Assembly: GCF_040395035.1 (NCBI RefSeq)
Contig: NZ_JBEBRB010000017.1
Span: forward strand, 1-44,843
Origin: Parapedobacter lycopersici_A
Lineage (GTDB): Bacteria > Bacteroidota > Bacteroidia > Sphingobacteriales > Sphingobacteriaceae
Direction of reading: 5' to 3'
DNA length: 44,843 bases
Below the pieces are notes generated by a model that saw only the letters and a list, made by a program, of their open reading frames with translations, had not been told where the DNA came from and searched no databases. The position numbers and the translations under genes are program-made. Below, piece after piece: positions 1 to 8,017 of the stretch. Position 1 is the first letter of the stretch. Each line of letters begins with the position of its first letter.

Positions 1-607
1 TCCAAAGCAGCAAAAAGATAAGCACGTAGCAAATGGCCTCATATAGCTGTGCCGGATGACGGGGAACTTGGTCTACTTGTTCGAAAACAACAGCCCAAGG
101 CAGGTTTGAAGGTAAACCGATAATCTCGGAATTAAAAAAATTGCCAATCCGGACAAAAGCACCGGCCAGGGCAACAACGATGACCAGCCGATCGGTAATC
201 CAGAGAAAGTTGACTTTTGTCTTGCGGCAGAACAGAAAAATGCCTACCAGAATACCAATGGCCCCGCCATGACTTGCCAAGCCCCGGAATCCCGTTAACG
301 TGAACTGTCCGTTGACATAGGTGTATGGCAGGATCATTTCCAGCGGGTGGTCTTTATAATAGTCAAATTCATAGAACAGGCAATGGCCCAGCCGGGCGCC
401 CAGCAGGGTGCCGAGAAAAATATAGATGCTCAGCTGGTCAAGTAGTTCCTGCGACTTGTTTTCCCGCTTGAAAATGTGCAGCATCAACAGGTAACTGCTG
501 ATAAAGGCCAGTAAAAAGCACAAGGTGTAATACCGTAATCCGAAAGTTCCGATATTGAATATTTCGGGATCGATATTCCAATGAATTACGTTGAAAATGC
601 TGCTCAT
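1..607 (-). CDS. lgt: Prolipoprotein diacylglyceryl transferase, 3' end cut by window edge
   Basis: Reading the minus strand from the ATG at 607 gives about 202 residues with no stop before the window edge, so only the C-terminal part is missing. The protein is strongly hydrophobic with several membrane spans. It carries the Lgt signature: a GARLGH segment in the first third, an RIGNFFNSEIIG stretch (the conserved Arg-Gly-Asn region) and HPAQLYEA near the cut. Lgt moves a diacylglyceryl group from phosphatidylglycerol to the lipobox cysteine of prelipoproteins at the inner membrane. Two putative lipoproteins are encoded nearby (3261-3803 and 7594-7956). The gene starts 42 nt after the rimK stop on the same strand and may share its transcript. 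Confidence 0.95.
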   Translation of the reverse strand, partial: MSSIFNVIHWNIDPEIFNIGTFGLRYYTLCFLLAFISSYLLMLHIFKRENKSQELLDQLSIYIFLGTLLGARLGHCLFYEFDYYKDHPLEMILPYTYVNGQFTLTGFRGLASHGGAIGILVGIFLFCRKTKVNFLWITDRLVIVVALAGAFVRIGNFFNSEIIGLPSNLPWAVVFEQVDQVPRHPAQLYEAICYVLIFLLLW

Positions 608-649
608 GACGATTATTTTGTGTTCAGGCCGGTAAATATAATGTATCTT

Positions 650-1576
650 TTATAATTTTTGTCCTCCCTTGCTTTTCCGTTCCTTCTTTGTCTGCGTAAT
701 GGCCGTATACTGTTTTTCGAGGAAACTGATAATTTCCGCTGCAATGTCCTTTTTCGTTGCTTTCTCTATGCCCTCGAGCCCCGGTGAGGAATTAACCTCC
801 AGCACAAGCGGGCCCCTGTCCGAAGGCAGCATGTCCACGCCGCAGACCGTCAGACCAAGCTCTTTTGCTGCCCGTATTGCAGTTTCCCGCTCGGCTTTGT
901 TGAGTTTGATTATCTCCGCGGATCCGCCACGGTGCAGGTTAGAGCGGAATTCACCTTCCTTTGCAGTTCGCTTCATGGCACCCACAACTTTGCCATCTAC
1001 CACAAACGCACGGATGTCCGTACCCTTGGACTCCTTGATGTATTCCTGGATCAAAATATTATTGCCGAGTCCGTAAAATGCTTCAATTACCGAAGAAGCT
1101 GCCTTTTTGGTTTCTGCTAACACCACACCGATACCCTGCGTGCCCTCCAGCAATTTGATAACCAGGGGCGGTCCGCCCACCATTTTTATCAGGTCGTCCA
1201 CATCGCGTGTACTACGGGCAAAACCGGTAATGGGCATGCCGATTCCGGCCCCCGACAGAATTTGCATGCAGCGCAGCTTGTCACGCGAACGGGTAATGGC
1301 CTGGCTGGGGTTTGCAGAAATAACCCCCATTACTTCAAACTGGCGGACAATTGCCGATCCATAGAACGTCACCGAAGCACCGATCCTGGGGATAATCGCG
1401 TCGATATCCGAGATGTCCTGGCCGTTATAATGAATACTTGGTAAGCCCTGCTTAATGCCGACATAACATTTGCTATGGTCGATCACCACGCATTCATGCC
1501 CCCGGGCATGAGCGGCTTCAACCAGCCGGCGGGTGGAATACAGGTTTTTTAACGTGGATAATACGGCAATTTTCAC
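650..1576 (-). CDS. rimK: RimK-type ATP-grasp ligase (ribosomal protein S6 glutamate ligase family)
   Basis: 308 residues, the usual RimK length. An N-terminal pre-ATP-grasp domain is followed by an ATP-grasp fold from about residue 95. Visible motifs are the glycine-rich loop KLLEGTQGIGV (141-151), QEYI (177-180), FRSNLHRGG (210-218) and LEVNSSPGLEGIE near 260, which supplies metal ligands. The family adds glutamate residues to the C-terminus of ribosomal protein S6; some relatives ligate other amino acids or build peptide cofactors, so the substrate is inferred. The start overlaps the stop of the upstream retropepsin-like gene by 4 nt (ATGA), which implies translational coupling. Confidence 0.9.
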   Translation of the reverse strand: MKIAVLSTLKNLYSTRRLVEAAHARGHECVVIDHSKCYVGIKQGLPSIHYNGQDISDIDAIIPRIGASVTFYGSAIVRQFEVMGVISANPSQAITRSRDKLRCMQILSGAGIGMPITGFARSTRDVDDLIKMVGGPPLVIKLLEGTQGIGVVLAETKKAASSVIEAFYGLGNNILIQEYIKESKGTDIRAFVVDGKVVGAMKRTAKEGEFRSNLHRGGSAEIIKLNKAERETAIRAAKELGLTVCGVDMLPSDRGPLVLEVNSSPGLEGIEKATKKDIAAEIISFLEKQYTAITQTKKERKSKGGQKL

Positions 1577-2013
1577 GGTGTATCTGGAATAATGCGTGTT
1601 TTGGATAAGTTAGCCTTGGATACGTCCACTAAAAAACGTTTCCGGATAAAGGTCCGGCCTAACAGGAGGGGGAACTCCATATCCGACCGGTCGCGCAGCG
1701 AAAGCTCAATTTCATATAACTGGCCAAATAAGGAGATATCCGTTCGGATAATGTATCGTTCCTCTTCCTGTCCGAATGAATTTCTGAATGTGCGCCGACT
1801 GTGAAAAGGCTTTACATAAGTATTCAGGGTTGCTCCGAAACGCCCATCCAATGCCTGGAATTCGACATACGGGGCACCCGCTTCCTTTATTAACCGGATA
1901 TGGCTGCAATGCAGTACCGATGTGCGCGCGCCCGTATCAATTTTTGCGGGGACACCAAAAATACCCAGGCTGGGTAAATCCACCCGTTCTTTCCAGCCAA
2001 TTGTTTGCATCAT
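1573..2013 (-). CDS. Retropepsin-like aspartic protease of the RimB / 'ATP-dependent zinc protease' family
   Basis: 146 residues with the single-domain retropepsin signature KIDTGARTS (Asp26-Thr-Gly) and a downstream LLGRTFI segment near residue 117 that matches the second conserved block. Families of this type are often labelled ATP-dependent zinc protease although the DTG motif points to an aspartic protease. In Pseudomonas the rimB product of this type is encoded with rimK and regulates it. The ATGA overlap with rimK here supports the same partnership. No rimA-like gene is visible next to it. The gene lies 15 nt after purM on the same strand. Confidence 0.82.
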   Translation of the reverse strand: MMQTIGWKERVDLPSLGIFGVPAKIDTGARTSVLHCSHIRLIKEAGAPYVEFQALDGRFGATLNTYVKPFHSRRTFRNSFGQEEERYIIRTDISLFGQLYEIELSLRDRSDMEFPLLLGRTFIRKRFLVDVSKANLSKTRIIPDTP

Positions 2014-2028
2014 CGCGGCGGTTATCCG

Positions 2029-3207
2029 TTAAAAGTAACTGAATTCACCAAATTCACTGCGCACCGTCACCTGTTTGGTCTCGGCGGCTTCCACATGACC
2101 GATGACCTGTGCAGCAATACCATAGTGCTCCGCGATAGCAATCAGCGGCGTAGCCAGTGCTTCAGGTACATAAAGCTCCATGCGATGGCCCATATTAAAC
2201 ACCTTGTACATTTCTTTCCAATCGGTGCCTGATTCATCGTGGATCAGCCGGAAAAGCGGCGGAACATCAAAAAGATGATCTTTGATAACATGAAGGTGAT
2301 CAATAAAATGCAGCACTTTCGTCTGCGCGCCGCCGCTGCAATGTATCATGCCATGGATTTCACTCCGGTACGCATCGAGTATGGTTTTAATAACCGGTGC
2401 GTAAGTGCGCGTAGGAGAGAGGACTAGTTTTCCAGCATCTATATACTGATTATCACCAATGTGTATTGGGTCAGTTAAACCCTTACTTCCAGAAAAAACC
2501 AATTCCTGTGGAATAGCAGCGTCATAGCTTTCCGGATATTTAGCAGCAATTGCTTTGTGAAAAACATCGTGTCTTGCCGACGTGAGCCCATTGGATCCCA
2601 TACCGCCGTTGTAAGCCTGTTCGTAGGTCGCCTGTCCATAGGAAGCGAAACCGACGATAACATCGCCGGCCCTGATGCGATCATTTGAGATTACCTCTTC
2701 GCGTTTCATCCGGCAGGTTACCGTACTGTCTACGATAACCGTCCGCACAAGATCACCCACATCGGCGGTTTCCCCACCGGTTGAGTAAATACCGATGCCC
2801 AGTTTACGCAATTCAGCCAGGATTTCCTCCGTTCCATTGATAATTTCGGCAATCACCGCTCCCGGAATCAGGTTTTTGTTACGTCCGATAGTGGAGGAAA
2901 GAAGGATATTATCTGTTGCGCCCACGCACAACAAATCGTCCAGGTTCATCACAATTGCATCCTGAGCAATTCCCCGCCATACCGAAAGATCGCCCGTCTC
3001 TTTCCAATAGGCATAGGCCAGCGAAGACTTGGTGCCTGCACCATCGGCGTGCATGATGTTACACCAATCATCCTGGCCACCTAATATATCCGGGATAATT
3101 TTGCAGAATGCCTTGGGAAACAACCCTTTATCGATGTTTTTAATGGCATTGTGCACGTCCTCCTTACCGGCAGATACGCCCCGTTGGTTATATTTTAAGT
3201 CTGACAT
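2029..3207 (-). CDS. purM: Phosphoribosylformylglycinamidine cyclo-ligase (AIR synthetase)
   Basis: 392 residues. AIR synthetase motifs are HADGAGTKSS (53-62), MNLDDLLCVGA (87-97) and STGGETADVGD (about 142-152). PurM closes the imidazole ring of AIR from FGAM with ATP in de novo purine synthesis. The protein is longer than the roughly 345-residue enterobacterial enzyme, which seems normal for the version in this phylum. A C-terminal AIRS_C domain follows from about residue 180. It starts 53 nt after the OmpA-like gene stop and is followed at 15 nt by the retropepsin gene. No other pur gene is nearby. Confidence 0.9.
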   Translation of the reverse strand: MSDLKYNQRGVSAGKEDVHNAIKNIDKGLFPKAFCKIIPDILGGQDDWCNIMHADGAGTKSSLAYAYWKETGDLSVWRGIAQDAIVMNLDDLLCVGATDNILLSSTIGRNKNLIPGAVIAEIINGTEEILAELRKLGIGIYSTGGETADVGDLVRTVIVDSTVTCRMKREEVISNDRIRAGDVIVGFASYGQATYEQAYNGGMGSNGLTSARHDVFHKAIAAKYPESYDAAIPQELVFSGSKGLTDPIHIGDNQYIDAGKLVLSPTRTYAPVIKTILDAYRSEIHGMIHCSGGAQTKVLHFIDHLHVIKDHLFDVPPLFRLIHDESGTDWKEMYKVFNMGHRMELYVPEALATPLIAIAEHYGIAAQVIGHVEAAETKQVTVRSEFGEFSYF

Positions 3208-3260
3208 CTTGCGGCAAAGATAACGAATCGGTATCAGACAAGGGAAACGGATTTAAGACG

Positions 3261-3803
3261 TTATTGCCCTGATCCGCTTGCCAGTTTAATTTCCACGCGG
3301 CGATTCAATGTCCGGCCTGCCTCTGTATCGTTGGAAGCTACGGGCTGAGTTGCCCCAAATCCCTCGGTGATCAGGTTGTTTCCCGAGATGCCTGAGTTTA
3401 CAAGATAGAGCTTAACTGCGTTCGCACGGTCTACGGATAAAGACATGTTATATTCGGCGGTACCCTCAATGGATGCGTGGCCGTTTACGTAGAATTTGGC
3501 GTCCGGATCTTTCTGCATCTCCCTTGAGATCTGATCCAGTACCGCATACGACTCCGTTTTCAGCACATGGGAATCGTATTCAAATTGAATATTCCTGAAA
3601 TTAAAATTAGGTGCCTCCACGGGAGCGGGTTTAGGGGCCGGTGCCGGTGCGGGCTTCTCTTCAACTACGGGTGCCGGTTCCGGCTTTTCCTGGACAACTT
3701 CCGCTGCCGGCTGCAGCGCCACTTTCTTCGGCGCACAAGCCTGTTGTAAAAAAACAAATAAGACGGCCACCGCGGCCAGTTTCCAAATAGTAAAGGTTTT
3801 CAT
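3261..3803 (-). CDS. OmpA-family outer-membrane (lipo)protein, Pal-like
   Basis: I chose the ATG at 3803 (180 residues) over an upstream in-frame ATG at 3899, because it puts a clean signal peptide at the N-terminus (MKTFTIWK, then a hydrophobic core). A cysteine at residue 23 (QQAC) could be lipidated, although the -3 residue is Gln instead of the usual Leu. A linker rich in Pro, Ala, Glu and Val spans about 30-65. An OmpA/Pal C-terminal domain follows, with NVGHAS-like NGHASIEGTAEYN, LSVDRANAV and LNRRVEI motifs that contact peptidoglycan. It probably tethers the outer membrane to the wall. It is monocistronic or leads into purM. Confidence 0.88.
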   Translation of the reverse strand: MKTFTIWKLAAVAVLFVFLQQACAPKKVALQPAAEVVQEKPEPAPVVEEKPAPAPAPKPAPVEAPNFNFRNIQFEYDSHVLKTESYAVLDQISREMQKDPDAKFYVNGHASIEGTAEYNMSLSVDRANAVKLYLVNSGISGNNLITEGFGATQPVASNDTEAGRTLNRRVEIKLASGSGQ

Positions 3804-3923
3804 GGGTAATGATTTTATTTCAGTAAACATAGAAAATAATCCTGTAAAGTTGGTTAGGTAAACGCAATGATAGTGCCAATTTGCTTTCCGCGAGCGCATT
3901 AAAAATAGCGTTCGGAATTTTAG

Positions 3924-4472
3924 CTATGAGATTACCGCGCCGAGCAGGATATCCCGCCACATGGCAGCCGTTTCAGGATTATATTGTGCTGCGGGAATGC
4001 GAAGTTCGATGGTGTGGAGTGCGGTAGGGCCTTCCACGATATAAGCCAGCAAGACAGAAGACCCGCATATGCCGTCCGTTTCGTCGGGCGAGCTGATGCG
4101 ATAAAGAATTGCCGTGCGGCCCGAGGCGACCTTCCTGTCGATAATTTCCAGTACGGCCTGTGGGCAGGCCGACTTTACATATGCCCATTTTTCTTCCGGA
4201 GCGCCCTCGGCCTTCATGGGGTAATACCGCTTGTCGATCGTGGTGATCACGATGGAGTCAATAGGCGCCGTTTCCCCCGCTGCCGTGCGCACGGTATATA
4301 ATGTACCGCGGATAGCCTTGGTGTCTTTGGGGATTTTCTGGCTTTTCCACCGGTACGCAGCAGGTAATTCAATGCTGATCCGTTCCTTGCCGGGTTTGGG
4401 CTGTGCAAACGCGGTGAAACAGGCCAGCACAGCGATCATTAGGACTGATATTATCCGGGCAGGATACTGCAT
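3924..4472 (-). CDS. Secreted protein of unknown function
   Basis: 182 residues. A signal peptide is clear (basic start, hydrophobic stretch, cleavage expected after AFA near residue 23). The mature part is a mixed alpha/beta sequence with two cysteines (CPQ and GICG), possibly a disulfide. I recognise no domain. The start lies 5 nt after the stop of the upstream GlxA-type regulator, so the two are probably co-transcribed. That says the product may belong to the response controlled by that regulator, which is inference only. Confidence 0.7.
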   Translation of the reverse strand: MQYPARIISVLMIAVLACFTAFAQPKPGKERISIELPAAYRWKSQKIPKDTKAIRGTLYTVRTAAGETAPIDSIVITTIDKRYYPMKAEGAPEEKWAYVKSACPQAVLEIIDRKVASGRTAILYRISSPDETDGICGSSVLLAYIVEGPTALHTIELRIPAAQYNPETAAMWRDILLGAVIS

Positions 4473-4477
4473 ACTGA

Positions 4478-5458
4478 TTAAATAATCGGTTCAAATCGCA
4501 TCGCAAATTTATCACGATATGCTTTCGGTGTCATGCCGGTGTTTTCTTTGAATAACTGCCGGAAATTTTTCATGTCGTTATAACCCGCGCACAACATGAT
4601 TTCAAAAAGGCCCTTTTCTGTATTTTCCAATAGCTTCTTAGCCGCTTCTATTTTGGTTTTTTGCAAATACCGGATAGGGGTCAGGCCTGTGGCCTGTTTA
4701 AAACGGCGGACAAAATTGCGTCTGCTCGCTGGAATGTCTGCAATGGCCTCTTCAATACTTTTTATTTCGGGGAATTCCTGTTTGATTTTGTGCTGCACCC
4801 GCATAACCAGCTCATCGTCATGTGCTTCCGTGGGCTCAAAATGGCTGAAATACGCCTGGTTCTCCCGATCCATATCAATGGAAAACACCTTCGCAATGCG
4901 GACGGCAAGAGCTCTGCCGCAGTATTTCTGGAGCAGCGCCAATTTTAAATGGAAGCCGCTGGTGGCCCCGCCGCTGGTATATATATTGGTATCCTGCGTA
5001 ACGACGGCATCCTGTTGGATATTGACCTCCGGAAAACAGGCAGCCAGTTTGTCGGCTGCATCTACGTGCGTTGTCGCCTTTTTGCCATTCAGCAGTCCGG
5101 ATGCGGCGAGCAGAAAAGCACCGGTGCAGATACTGGCCAATGTAGCACCGCGTTCATACTGCGCCCGTAGCCAGGGCAGGAAACAGCCGTTTTCAGCCAG
5201 CGTATTTCCCAGGTCTACCGGCCCGAATGCGGGAACGAAAATCAGGTCATATTGGCGATCGGCAGTAAATGTGGCATATGGAATATGGTTAATGGCATCA
5301 GGAAGTACGTTATCCGGTGCAATGCCCACAAATGTAATCTCAAAAAAATCGGACTTGCCTTCTTCCCGTAAAAACCGGTTGGCGGTTTCAAAAACGTCCA
5401 CGATGGCAGCCATGCTCAACAGCCGGTATTTCGTGGTCAGAATAATCGATAGCTGCAT
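4478..5458 (-). CDS. GlxA-type transcriptional regulator (DJ-1/PfpI domain plus AraC helix-turn-helix)
   Basis: 326 residues. Residues 1-170 form a class I glutamine-amidotransferase-like (DJ-1/PfpI) domain with the nucleophile-elbow sequence ASICTGAF (Cys111). The C-terminal 100 residues are an AraC/XylS double helix-turn-helix, ending in the family signature around GYNDMKNFRQLFKENTGMTPKAYR. Proteins with this order are cytoplasmic activators whose ligands are mostly unknown; the DJ-1 part is presumed to sense a metabolite. It is divergent from the GDSL esterase gene and followed at 5 nt by a secreted hypothetical protein, the likely nearest targets. Confidence 0.9.
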   Translation of the reverse strand: MQLSIILTTKYRLLSMAAIVDVFETANRFLREEGKSDFFEITFVGIAPDNVLPDAINHIPYATFTADRQYDLIFVPAFGPVDLGNTLAENGCFLPWLRAQYERGATLASICTGAFLLAASGLLNGKKATTHVDAADKLAACFPEVNIQQDAVVTQDTNIYTSGGATSGFHLKLALLQKYCGRALAVRIAKVFSIDMDRENQAYFSHFEPTEAHDDELVMRVQHKIKQEFPEIKSIEEAIADIPASRRNFVRRFKQATGLTPIRYLQKTKIEAAKKLLENTEKGLFEIMLCAGYNDMKNFRQLFKENTGMTPKAYRDKFAMRFEPII

Positions 5459-5491
5459 GGGTAGTTTATAAGGTATTTGTTTTGATCACTA

Positions 5492-5499
5492 CAAACTTA
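5492..5499 (-). promoter_or_regulatory. Candidate -7 promoter element for the GlxA-type regulator
   Basis: On the minus strand the sequence reads TAAGTTTG, a full match to the Bacteroidota -7 consensus TAnnTTTG, about 33 nt before the ATG at 5458. I see no good TTTG -33 box at the expected distance, so the call rests on one element and position. Confidence 0.4.
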
Positions 5500-5605
5500 A
5501 CTAAAATATGCTACATCCCGTTGGTCGAAAATGAAATACTAAAATGGGATTTTATCAGCGAAAACACTATTTTAGCGAAGCGATAACCACTTAATTCCTA
5601 ATGTT

Positions 5606-6706
5606 ATGAGAACGATTGCATGCCTTATATTATTGTGTTTTACCTGCTTTGGTACCCTGCCGCTACACGCCCAGGAAATGCGATGGAGAAATCCAATGGA
5701 CGGAAATGCCCGCGCAATCCAGGGACAATTACCCATTGCCTCCCTGGAAAGGAGTTATTACCGGCTTCCGGATGATATGGAACAGCTGGTCAGGCCACCG
5801 GTATGGAATTTATCCCGTCAGAATGCGGGCGTGTATATCGAGTTTACAACTGACGCTAGTGCCATTACCGTACGTTACCAGGTTTCGGAAGCGCTGGACA
5901 TGCCGCATATGCCCGCTACAGGTGTCAGTGGGGTAGACCTGTATGCAAAACATAAAAACGGCGGCTGGGACTGGGCAGCGGGATCGTATCAGTTTGGCGA
6001 TACGATTACTTACCGTTTTGCTAATCTGGCCATTGGCAACGAGGAGAAAATGCGGCTGTACCTGCCGCTGTACAATAGCGTGACGTGGATGGAAATAGGG
6101 GTGAGCGCTGATGCGGCTTTTGAATTTGTACCGGCCACGGTTGACCGTCCGGTTATCGTCTATGGAACATCCATAGCACAAGGTGCATGTGCCAGTCGAC
6201 CGGGACTGGCCTGGACATCTATTTTGGCAAGGCAACTTGACCTTCCAATGGTAAATCTCGGTTTTTCGGGGAACGGACGATTGGAGAAGCCGTTAATTGA
6301 TTTGATTGCAACCGTGGATGCCCACCTTTTTGTACTGGATTGCATGCCAAATCTAACCCCGGGGTCGGTTCCCGATCCTGAAATCCTCGACCGGATTGAA
6401 TATGCGGTAACGCACCTAAAAGAAAAGCATCCGGATACGCCGATTCTGCTCGTCGAGCACAGCGGAGGCGGGTCGTCGCAGGTGATTGATACCGCCAGGA
6501 GTGCAAATTACCGGCATACGAGCGAACTGATGCGTTCGGCCTATCAAAAGCTGGTCAGTCAAGGCGTAAACAGACTTTATCTATTAACAACCGAAGCCAT
6601 CGGCATGGGCACGGAGTCGACGGTCGACGGCGTTCACCCCAACGATATCGGCATGATGCAGCATGCGACCGCCTATCGGGAAATAATTAATACGATACTG
6701 AAATAA
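5606..6706 (+). CDS. Secreted SGNH/GDSL hydrolase with N-terminal GxDLY domain
   Basis: 366 residues with a signal peptide (cleavage near HAQ, residue 23). Residues 25-180 form the beta-rich N-terminal domain with the GVDLY signature (109-113). The SGNH domain follows: block I YGTSIAQG with catalytic Ser189, block II GFSGNG (219-224), and the Asp-x-x-His block VDGVHP with Asp341 and His344. Enzymes of this architecture are esterases that often remove acyl groups from sugars. The substrate cannot be told from sequence, but the alpha-fucosidase 1.3 kb away suggests a small glycan-degrading neighbourhood. Confidence 0.88.
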   Translation: MRTIACLILLCFTCFGTLPLHAQEMRWRNPMDGNARAIQGQLPIASLERSYYRLPDDMEQLVRPPVWNLSRQNAGVYIEFTTDASAITVRYQVSEALDMPHMPATGVSGVDLYAKHKNGGWDWAAGSYQFGDTITYRFANLAIGNEEKMRLYLPLYNSVTWMEIGVSADAAFEFVPATVDRPVIVYGTSIAQGACASRPGLAWTSILARQLDLPMVNLGFSGNGRLEKPLIDLIATVDAHLFVLDCMPNLTPGSVPDPEILDRIEYAVTHLKEKHPDTPILLVEHSGGGSSQVIDTARSANYRHTSELMRSAYQKLVSQGVNRLYLLTTEAIGMGTESTVDGVHPNDIGMMQHATAYREIINTILK

Positions 6707-6753
6707 GCATCGGTTTGCCCGGTAGCAGATGAAACGTGTTTTAACGGGGTAGT

Positions 6754-7074
6754 TTATTGCTTCGCGGGAATAAAGTGCTCCAATACAGCAATCGTTTTTT
6801 CCTGGGCTTTTATCACCTTTCTCAATGACTCGATGGTCTGTTCATAACTCTCGGTATCCTTGAGCATGGTGCCGTTTCCGGTCAGTACCCATTCCGCACT
6901 TAAGTCAGGATAGAGCCGCAGAATGCTTTCTAACTTATCAACGCCTATTGTCTTGTTTTTCTTTAATTGCCCGCCGAAGGAACCGTTTGAAATGCCAATG
7001 GACTTTTCAAATGTACTTATGCGGATACCCTTGAAATCAATATATTCTTTAATCCGTTTCAGAGTTGTAGACAT
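6754..7074 (-). CDS. Small helix-turn-helix (XRE-like) DNA-binding protein
   Basis: 106 residues. An N-terminal helix-turn-helix spans about 5-55 (IKEYIDFKGIRISTFEKSIGISNGSFG) and is followed by a segment ending in SAEWVLTGNGTML, a pattern common in phage-repressor-like regulators of Bacteroidota. The last 35 residues look like a short coiled coil that may dimerise the protein. It is convergent with the esterase gene. I see no phage genes around it, so it looks like a lone regulator. Target unknown. Confidence 0.8.
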   Translation of the reverse strand: MSTTLKRIKEYIDFKGIRISTFEKSIGISNGSFGGQLKKNKTIGVDKLESILRLYPDLSAEWVLTGNGTMLKDTESYEQTIESLRKVIKAQEKTIAVLEHFIPAKQ

Positions 7075-7097
7075 GCTGAAAAACCCTATATAAAAAA

Positions 7098-7322
7098 TTA
7101 AAATACATTAAGCAGTACGCGATGTTTTCGTTCTGTAGCCATACGGAAAATAATCGCAGCGATAACAAAAATATCAAAAATAATTACCACAAATAATGCC
7201 AAAACCTTTACTGTTAATAACTTCAGTAAGCTAAGTTTCGTAAATGTTTCCACTTTCCGGCAAAACAACGGCAAATTTGCACGATGCGCTGCAGGTATTG
7301 CCACGATAATGATAATCGCCAT
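7098..7322 (-). CDS. Possible small membrane protein, doubtful
   Basis: An open frame of 74 codons ends 23 nt before the HTH regulator on the same strand. It would encode a strongly hydrophobic segment (about residues 33-60) preceded by a second hydrophobic stretch at the N-terminus. The surrounding DNA is AT-rich, which makes such frames easy to obtain by chance, and I recognise no family. It could equally be untranslated leader DNA of the regulator gene. Confidence 0.2.
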   Translation of the reverse strand: MAIIIIVAIPAAHRANLPLFCRKVETFTKLSLLKLLTVKVLALFVVIIFDIFVIAAIIFRMATERKHRVLLNVF

Positions 7323-7593
7323 TCCCCGGAATCGTTAACGTGTGTATTGCCTATAATGTGTTGTATGCCAAATTTTTAAATCAGTTGATGCCAACTGTTC
7401 TGTTTTCCGGACGCTATTGCCGGGACGCCGGATTCCATTTGTTTTCTTCGGAGGGTTTCCCGTGATTTATCCGGACAGGCTGTTTCGCAGTGACGGGCTT
7501 CGGCCAGCCGGCACGCCCGTTCAGTTAGTTCATTTTTTAGTGTTCATACATCAATATAAATGTTACCTTTATACAGACTAAGCGGGATGAAAC
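7323..7593. other. Intergenic stretch with no gene recognised
   Basis: This divergent intergenic region (519 bases if the doubtful small ORF at 7098-7322 is not real) holds no tRNA, repeat or convincing ORF that I can see. The only signal is TACCTTTA at 7564-7571, one base off the TAnnTTTG -7 consensus, 23 nt before the lipoprotein ATG at 7594. Confidence 0.4.
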
Positions 7594-7956
7594 ATGAGTG
7601 GCTTAACCGACATAACAACGCTGGCCGTAGGTATCGCGTTATCCGTGACCGGCTGCAGCAGTCAAAATCTAACCCGGGAGGAAGTGCCTCCCTGCATTAA
7701 ACAGGTGATCGAGCAGATGCAGGCGGAAAACGTAAGAAACCCGCCCGGTAGTGTCTGGCAGTACCAATACAACGGACAAACGGTGTATTACATTCCCGCG
7801 TATTGCTGTGATTTACCCAGTCAGTTACTGGATAGCGCCTGTAATCTCATCTGCAGCCCGGATGGCGGTTATACCGGAGCGGGCGATGGCCGGTGCGTTG
7901 ATTTTTTCGAGCGCCGGCAAAACGAAAAACTGATCTGGCAGGATAGCCGGAAATGA
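7594..7956 (+). CDS. Small cysteine-rich lipoprotein, DUF6970-like
   Basis: 120 residues. A hydrophobic N-terminus ends in the lipobox SVTGC (Cys21). The mature part has PPCIKQVIEQM, a VWQYQYNGQTVYYIP strand pair, and a CCD...CN..C.PDGG.TG.GDG.C cluster that resembles the family I recall as DUF6970, common in this phylum; function unknown. The annotated N-terminus has no Lys or Arg before the hydrophobic core, which is odd for a lipoprotein signal. A second ATG at 7587, in another frame, encodes MKHEWLNR, which would supply that charge (see findings). Confidence 0.75.
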   Translation: MSGLTDITTLAVGIALSVTGCSSQNLTREEVPPCIKQVIEQMQAENVRNPPGSVWQYQYNGQTVYYIPAYCCDLPSQLLDSACNLICSPDGGYTGAGDGRCVDFFERRQNEKLIWQDSRK

Positions 7957-8017
7957 ACTCATTCTGCAACGGCGGAATAGAGGCTACGCCTAATCAAACA
8001 TATAAACCTTAATCACG

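Noticed and set aside
669..1444. Plus-strand ORFs opposite rimK
   Set aside because: They are antisense shadows of a clearly coding gene and have no recognisable features.
4486..4497. tRNA T-loop-like GGTTCAAATC
   Set aside because: It lies in the last codons of the GlxA-type regulator and has no acceptor or anticodon stem around it.
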